NCBI GenBank assembly: GCA_050012535.1
Contig: JBEKGZ010000107.1
Coordinates: 1-9,887, forward strand
Direction of reading: 5' to 3'
Origin: CAVPLU01 sp050012535
GTDB lineage: Archaea; Thermoproteota; Bathyarchaeia; 40CM-2-53-6
DNA length: 9,887 nucleotides
The translations under genes and the position numbers were made by a program. Shown here one piece after another: positions 6,458 to 9,887 of this stretch; position 1 is the first letter of the stretch, and every line of letters begins with the position of its first letter. The notes beneath the pieces are model-generated. The model made no database searches. It was not told the DNA's origin and was given only the letters and a program-made list of their open reading frames with translations.

Positions 6458-7203
6458 AATCCTGCGTAAGAATCCATTCGCTGAAGGTGCTGATCCTTCT
6501 CGATCAGTCCGTCTTTGACCGTTATTACGCGGTGACTCATGTTAGCGACTTCTGGGTTGTGAGTCACCAGAACGAATGTGGTCCCCAGCGTCTCGTTAAC
6601 TCTAATAATGTACTCCAGAACTTCACGAGTCGTCTTCGAATCCACGTTTCCAGTAGGTTCGTCGCCTAGGACGAGAGCAGGCTGAGTGACAAGGGCCCTG
6701 GCGATGGCGACGCGTTGCTGTTCGCCCCCGCTAAGTTCGGTCGGGCGCTTGTTTGCTTTCTGCGCTAAGCCAACCGCGCTCAGCATCTTTAGTGATCTGT
6801 TTTTGCGAGCTTGCTCTGGGGTTCCTCTTGCGACGAGAGGCATCTCCACATTCTCAATCGATGTGAGTCTATGAATTAGGTTGAAGGATTGGTAGACGAA
6901 TCCTATCCTGAGGTTTCGAAGGAGAGCAAGCCTGTCTTCGTCCAGTTTCTTCAGATCAATGCCGTCGATGATCACGCGACCTGAAGTAGGCGGGTCAAGG
7001 GCTCCTATGATGTTGAGTAGCGTCGATTTTCCACTGCCCGACGCTCCGATGATCGAAGTCAATTCTCCGCGCTCTATTTTGAGACTAACTCCTCTAAGCG
7101 CGGGATAATCCACATGACCGACTCTGTAGACTTTGGTCACCCCTAAGGTTTCAACTGAAGGAGTAGGATCAGAACGAGGGTTCGATGGGGTAGTTGGTTT
7201 CAT
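6454..7203 (-). CDS. MacB/LolD-type ABC transporter ATP-binding protein
   Basis: This 249-residue ATPase powers the permease encoded next to it. All nucleotide-binding motifs are intact: Walker A GASGSGKST (residues 53-61), Q-loop Q105 in VYQSFNL, signature LSGGEQQR (157-164), Walker B ALVLGDEPTGN (catalytic E182) and switch His215 in VTHNP. The DEPTGN(V/L)DS form and the EGxxR-like spacing are typical of the LolD/MacB/FtsE subgroup. The ATG at 7203 gives a 17-residue polar N-terminal extension before VETLGVTKVY; no better start is visible. It is the first gene of the operon ATPase, permease, small zinc finger. Confidence 0.95.
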   Translation of the reverse strand: MKPTTPSNPRSDPTPSVETLGVTKVYRVGHVDYPALRGVSLKIERGELTSIIGASGSGKSTLLNIIGALDPPTSGRVIIDGIDLKKLDEDRLALLRNLRIGFVYQSFNLIHRLTSIENVEMPLVARGTPEQARKNRSLKMLSAVGLAQKANKRPTELSGGEQQRVAIARALVTQPALVLGDEPTGNVDSKTTREVLEYIIRVNETLGTTFVLVTHNPEVANMSHRVITVKDGLIEKDQHLQRMDSYAGL

Positions 7204-7478
7204 TTTGTGTTCGCATGACCGAAATGGCCTCGCACGATAAGAGGGGTTTTCAGAATTGCACCCAACTTCTGTCCTAATTCACCTCCAATTCTAAATTACC
7301 GGCACTGCGGTGATCTTGGTGAATGCCCGTCTGGATCGTTATTTGCGAACCTACCGCCCGTAGCAGAACTCCTAGTTCGACTACCGATCTCACTAAGAAG
7401 AAACTTGACGCCCTATCTGCTAAGACAGAGAGTATGTGCCAATTTCCAGCCACGCAAATCTTGTCCTAGGCCATGTGT
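7204..7478. other. Intergenic region upstream of the ABC operon
   Basis: This 275-bp gap separates the protease gene from the ABC operon, both on the minus strand. I find no supportable gene, tRNA or strong hairpin in it. The part nearest the ABC operon should hold its promoter: on the minus strand CTCTTATC (7238-7245) lies about 35-40 bases before the ATPase start and could act as a weak TATA box. A TTCAGAATT word at 7249-7257 recurs at 8768-8776. Confidence 0.4.
7238..7245 (-). promoter_or_regulatory. Weak candidate TATA box of the ABC operon
   Basis: CTCTTATC on the minus strand is placed about 35 bases before the ATPase start, which suits an archaeal promoter with a short leader. The match to the archaeal consensus is poor. 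Confidence 0.25.
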
Positions 7479-8435
7479 TCAGGGAGATTTCAATTCGTTC
7501 AACAATCTAATCCTAGACGCAAGAGCCGGATGTTTGTCCAGGATCCTACGCATACCTTCGCTTCGATCCAATAAACACGCACGAACAGGGCCAGGAGTAG
7601 TCGGGATTGAGGAGCATGAGTTAAGTTCACCGAGCTTTGTGAGCACTGATATGAGTGCATCTGGTCCTCCAATCAATGACGCCGCTGTTTTGTCTGCGTG
7701 AAACTCACGTGCACGGTAGATTGCTGCTTCAATGAGATAACTCGCTGGTTTGGAAAAGACGGCAACCTTACCCAATGTGGCAAGAAACCTGATCATGAAG
7801 TCATTGTTCTTGATATGGGCTATCTCATGGGCAATGCAGGCCTCAATCTCCTTGGTGTCGAAACACTCCAATATCCCGACAGACAGTGCGATGACATACT
7901 TGCTCCTCTCTCTCACCGTGAAGGCTTGCGGAGTTCCAGAATCGACCAGACAAACCTCCGGACAGCTCACGTTCGCCCGATTTGCCAAGCCTAATGCGAT
8001 CTTACTGAGCCACATCGGGTTTTCAACTAGCATAGCACCAGGAGAAGCGCGTAGCAATTCCAACCGAGATTTCCCAAAACAAACATAAACCGCCACAAAT
8101 GCAGCAGCGGCAGCACCGAACGCAGCAAACCAGAGATTTGCCTCAAACAAGATCGAAAGATAGTTCGATGTATTGTCGTGGATTGGCGAAAACGCGCCGG
8201 ATGGCGCCATGAAAACCTGCACATGCAATGCCAACATAACAAGCTCGAGGCTCTGGATGGACATTATGCCCAAGACACAAAGCAAAGCAATGGTCTGCCG
8301 GTGAAAGGAACGTCGAGACAGAACCGCCGCTATGATGCTAGCCACGATCAATCCTATTGTAGGCAGCAAGGGCACCGACGGAGTTATCAAACCCCAGATT
8401 AGTACCACGAGGAATCCAGCATCCGGGAAGATCAT
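7479..8435 (-). CDS. M48 (HtpX-like) membrane zinc metalloprotease
   Basis: This 318-residue membrane protease has the zinc site of family M48: HEIAH at residues 203-207 and the third ligand E244 in REFHADKTAASL (D248 also conserved). The N-terminal 120 residues hold three or four hydrophobic segments (about 7-40, 47-75 and 95-120), more than in Escherichia coli HtpX, and the active site faces the cytoplasm in that family. The usual role is degradation of damaged or misfolded membrane proteins. SGTPQAFTV before the active site is the family's conserved (N/G)-AFA-like strand. The ATG at 8435 is chosen because the first helix starts at once after it. The gene begins 39 bases after the small zinc-finger gene and is probably co-transcribed with it. 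An M56/BlaR1-type relative is a weaker alternative. Confidence 0.88.
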   Translation of the reverse strand: MIFPDAGFLVVLIWGLITPSVPLLPTIGLIVASIIAAVLSRRSFHRQTIALLCVLGIMSIQSLELVMLALHVQVFMAPSGAFSPIHDNTSNYLSILFEANLWFAAFGAAAAAFVAVYVCFGKSRLELLRASPGAMLVENPMWLSKIALGLANRANVSCPEVCLVDSGTPQAFTVRERSKYVIALSVGILECFDTKEIEACIAHEIAHIKNNDFMIRFLATLGKVAVFSKPASYLIEAAIYRAREFHADKTAASLIGGPDALISVLTKLGELNSCSSIPTTPGPVRACLLDRSEGMRRILDKHPALASRIRLLNELKSP

Positions 8436-8474
8436 TTTCTTCCCTCTTCACACACCGCTTCTTGAGCAAATACC

Positions 8475-8687
8475 TCAGTTCGTTTTGTATCTGGGATTCT
8501 TTCTGGCAGGCGTCCCGATGCCATTTCGCTGAAGCTTCAAAGGATATTTCTCCGTTAACATGGCCGAGGGTCTTCCGTGCGAGTAGCAATATTGTTCGCA
8601 ACGTTCGGCTGTTTCGAGATCTGCATAGCTGTGGCCGCAGAGCTCACATTGGAAAATAGTTCTCTCTCTCTCTCTCTCTCTCTCCAC
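8475..8687 (-). CDS. Four-cysteine mini zinc-finger protein with (GA)12 repeat after its start
   Basis: The frame starts at GTG 8687 and encodes 70 residues: V/M then four Glu-Arg pairs, then FQCELCGHSYADLETAERC and EQYCYSHG, then a basic tail ending NPRYKTN. The four cysteines have C-x2-C-x12-C-x3-C spacing. The core is nearly identical to the broken finger at 5051-5180 (CELCG, DLETAERCE, YCYS), which argues for a real conserved protein. The Glu-Arg run is the translation of a perfect (GA)12 tract. The in-frame codons before the GTG lead quickly to a TGA (8694-8696), so the GTG is the only start in frame at this repeat length. The tail of about 35 residues after the finger is absent in the paralog. 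The function is unknown; it precedes the M48 protease in what looks like a two-gene operon. Confidence 0.72.
   Translation of the reverse strand: MERERERERTIFQCELCGHSYADLETAERCEQYCYSHGRPSAMLTEKYPLKLQRNGIGTPARKNPRYKTN
8661..8684 (-). repeat. (GA)12 dinucleotide microsatellite in coding sequence
   Basis: Twelve perfect TC units on the plus strand (GA on the coding strand) start immediately after the GTG start of the finger protein. Twelve units put GTG 8687 in frame with the finger; 13 or 10 units would put ATG 8697 in frame; 11 or 14 would put ATG 8704 in frame. No stop intervenes in any register. Such tracts are prone to slipped-strand length change. Confidence 0.9.
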
Positions 8688-8981
8688 TTGGCTTCATTAA
8701 CCATGTGCGTGTTCGTCTCTTTCTTTCCCGTGTCCTCGGCCTTGAGGCGGTGAGCTATTAGCGGTTCTTCAGAATTTGACCCGAATCTTTGACTAATTGA
8801 TCCCTATGTGACGCTCATTCCATGAAAGGTCGAGACTGTTTCGAACGTCGTCATTGTGACCGCGAGGTCTGTTAGGCTGCCTGCCCAATTGATCGCGATG
8901 GTCTCGGAAGACATATAATGCGCCAAATTCGCATTTCGTTCAAAACTGGCGCCAGAGTGATCCCTGAAGGTCGGAATCGAT
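8688..8981. other. Divergent intergenic region between the finger/protease operon and the regulator gene
   Basis: This 294-bp stretch must carry the promoters of the minus-strand finger/protease pair and of the plus-strand regulator. The regulator side has a good TATA box at 8911-8919. The minus side has only a weak candidate (CTAATAG near 8755-8762). A minus-strand frame of 36 codons from ATG 8915 lies inside this region but has no recognisable homology and overlaps the regulator's promoter, so I do not call it a gene. Confidence 0.45.
8911..8919 (+). promoter_or_regulatory. Candidate TATA box of the winged-helix regulator gene
   Basis: ACATATAAT is a good archaeal TATA-like sequence. With transcription start about 25 bases downstream (near 8940) the leader to the ATG at 8982 would be about 40 bases and contains GAAGGTCGG before the start. 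Confidence 0.5.
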
Positions 8982-9308
8982 ATGGTCTTCCACACCGAAT
9001 CGTCCCTGAAGCATCTGCTGGGCTGGCTAATCGCAGGCACAAAGGGGGGGACAACTCGCGCCGAGATGATTGCGGTGTTGAAGGAGACTCCTCAGAACGC
9101 GAATCAGCTGGCGAACAGGCTCGAGAAGGACTACAGAACCATAAGGCATCATCTTGAGATTCTTGGCAAGCACGGCATAGTCGTCACTGCTGGAGACAGG
9201 TATGGGACCACCTATTTCCTATCGTCACAGATGGAAGAGAACTATGCTCTCTTTGAGGAGATTGTGGGGAAAATCTGGAAAAAGGCTAAAGACGACGACC
9301 GAGAGTGA
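8982..9308 (+). CDS. Winged helix-turn-helix transcription regulator (ArsR-like)
   Basis: This 108-residue DNA-binding protein has a central winged helix: RAEMIAVLKETPQNANQLAN (helices 1-2, about 25-45), the recognition helix DYRTIRHHLEILGKHG (about 50-65) and a wing GDRYGTTYFLS, then a C-terminal helix likely to dimerise. The WLIAGTKGG...R opening, the NANQLA and RTIRHHLE segments are typical of an archaeal regulator family often encoded beside a small membrane protein. It has no cysteine cluster for metal sensing. The ATG at 8982 is chosen because the family opening follows directly. Its stop overlaps the possible GTG of the next gene, so the two are surely one operon, and the regulator may control this operon and perhaps the divergent one. 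Confidence 0.88.
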   Translation: MVFHTESSLKHLLGWLIAGTKGGTTRAEMIAVLKETPQNANQLANRLEKDYRTIRHHLEILGKHGIVVTAGDRYGTTYFLSSQMEENYALFEEIVGKIWKKAKDDDRE

Positions 9309-9316
9309 AGCCAAGT

Positions 9317-9748
9317 ATGAAGAAGAATCAGAAGACGGGGATTGTCTTTGCGACAGTCATCTTGGTGGCATTGCTTGTAGCGTTTCTAGGTATCACTTAT
9401 CTGGAGCCACTCAGACCGGCGTTTGAGCCCAGACCGACCTTTCCACCGCCCCCGGGAGATATACAGTTGTATTATGGGGTCACTGTCGTACTCTCGACAG
9501 TCAATGTCGCGCTACTCGTCTTTCTGTTTTCCGCATATCTGGGCATCTACCGAAAGGTGAAATCGGATTTCACTTTGGGCCTAATGGTGTTCTCGGTCAT
9601 CCTGCTTTTCTACGCGTTGTCCTCTAACCCTCTTCTCCAGCGAGTCTTCGGTTTCCGCGCATTCGGACTTGGACCATTTGCCATGCTACCTGACTTGTTC
9701 ACATGCGTGGCGCTAAGCGTACTGCTATACCTCACTTTCAGATACTAG
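9317..9748 (+). CDS. Small four-helix membrane protein paired with the regulator
   Basis: From the ATG at 9317 this protein has 143 residues with four predicted membrane helices: about 8-28 (VFATVILVALLVAFLGITYL), 50-75 (VLSTVNVALLVFLFSAYLGI), 82-103 (GLMVFSVILLFYALSSNPLL) and 115-140. A proline-rich loop outside the first helix (FEPRPTFPPPPGD) is notable. A GTG at 9305, overlapping the regulator's stop as GTGA, would add four residues. Small membrane proteins with the SDFTLGLMVF...SNPLL and PDLFTC..L.VLLYL patterns are found next to winged-helix regulators in archaea, but I know no tested function. It may sense or stabilise the membrane and feed back on the regulator; that is inference from pairing only. 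Confidence 0.8.
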   Translation: MKKNQKTGIVFATVILVALLVAFLGITYLEPLRPAFEPRPTFPPPPGDIQLYYGVTVVLSTVNVALLVFLFSAYLGIYRKVKSDFTLGLMVFSVILLFYALSSNPLLQRVFGFRAFGLGPFAMLPDLFTCVALSVLLYLTFRY

Positions 9749-9752
9749 ACAA

Positions 9753-9767
9753 GCTTCGTGTCGAAGC
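9753..9767 (+). terminator. Short hairpin after the membrane protein gene
   Basis: GCTTCG-TGT-CGAAGC forms a perfect 6-bp stem with a 3-base loop, 4 bases after the stop codon at 9746-9748. No T tract follows, so it is not a classic intrinsic terminator; it could mark the mRNA end or be chance. The remaining 120 bases to the window edge show nothing else that I can support. Confidence 0.3.
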
Positions 9768-9887
9768 ACACCGGAAACCCAATTCTGTTCTTTGGTTAGC
9801 AGAAATATCAGCGAACTGAAGTCACATGTGACGCTGAAAACCGATCGATCAGAGCTGGAGCACGGCCACAGGCCAACATCCAGCTTC

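Noticed and set aside
4605..7382. A 12-base word CCTAGTTCGACT present at 4605-4616 and 7371-7382
   Set aside because: A few 12-base repeats are expected by chance in 10 kb, and the two sites share no further flank similarity or common position relative to genes.
7330..7400. tRNA-like stretch with a TTCGA loop (AGTTCGACTAC)
   Set aside because: No T stem, D arm or acceptor pairing can be formed on either strand, so it is not a tRNA.
8338..8601. Minus-strand frame of 87 codons overlapping the finger gene tail and the protease start
   Set aside because: It is out of frame with both the conserved finger and the M48 protease and has no motif; the finger frame is supported by its paralog.
8804..9040. 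Minus-strand frame of up to 78 codons overlapping the regulator's promoter and start
   Set aside because: It overlaps the well-supported winged-helix gene and its TATA box, has no recognisable motif and no promoter of its own.
1..9887. CRISPR array, tandem long repeats or rRNA
   Set aside because: No regularly spaced repeats or rRNA-like conserved stretches are visible anywhere in the window.

Overview
The window looks like a piece of an archaeal chromosome, probably from an uncultured Thaumarchaeota/Bathyarchaeia-type lineage; the exact lineage cannot be fixed from sequence alone. The archaeal signs are a gene resembling RNA polymerase subunit P (RpoP), AT-rich TATA-like boxes about 25-35 bases upstream of starts or predicted transcript starts, an archaeal-style winged-helix regulator paired with a small four-helix membrane protein, and a Thr-rich stalk with a C-terminal membrane anchor typical of archaeal surface proteins.

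Layout. Bases 1-1400 are mobile DNA: the tail of an unidentified gene, the C-terminal end of an old DDE transposase, and a nearly intact IS481-like element (460-1380) inserted into the last codons of that transposase. The element is flanked by a 17-bp direct repeat. Bases 1510-3636 encode a membrane-bound proton-pumping pyrophosphatase (hppA) of the K+-independent type by its signature residues. An rpoP-like gene with a one-base frame break (3752-3927) and a YkgJ-type cysteine-cluster protein (4022-4609) follow. Bases 4529-5050 hold a decayed stretch, including the Thr-rich, membrane-anchored end of a surface protein on the minus strand, convergent with and overlapping the cysteine-cluster gene.

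From 5051 to 8687 all genes run on the minus strand in two units. The first is a MacB/LolD-type ABC ATPase and its FtsX-like permease (overlapping by 4 bases), followed by a tiny four-cysteine zinc finger that is frameshifted in this sequence. The second is a paralogous four-cysteine zinc finger followed by an M48 (HtpX-like) membrane metalloprotease. From 8982 on the plus strand comes a winged-helix regulator and a four-helix membrane protein. Between the two divergent units lies about 290 bp with promoter signals.

Together the right half reads as a membrane and envelope maintenance region: export or lipoprotein-type ABC transport, membrane protein quality control, and a membrane protein under local transcription control. 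The most unusual items are the two small finger proteins with cysteines in classic C2H2 spacing (C-x2-C-x12-C-x3-C), one at the start of a short operon and one at the end of another. The first has a (GA)12 microsatellite directly after its start codon; a one-unit length change would switch which of three upstream start codons is in frame, so it is a candidate phase-variable locus. Three separate frame breaks or stops (rpoP, second finger, surface protein) mean that sequence error must be excluded before any of them is read as biology.
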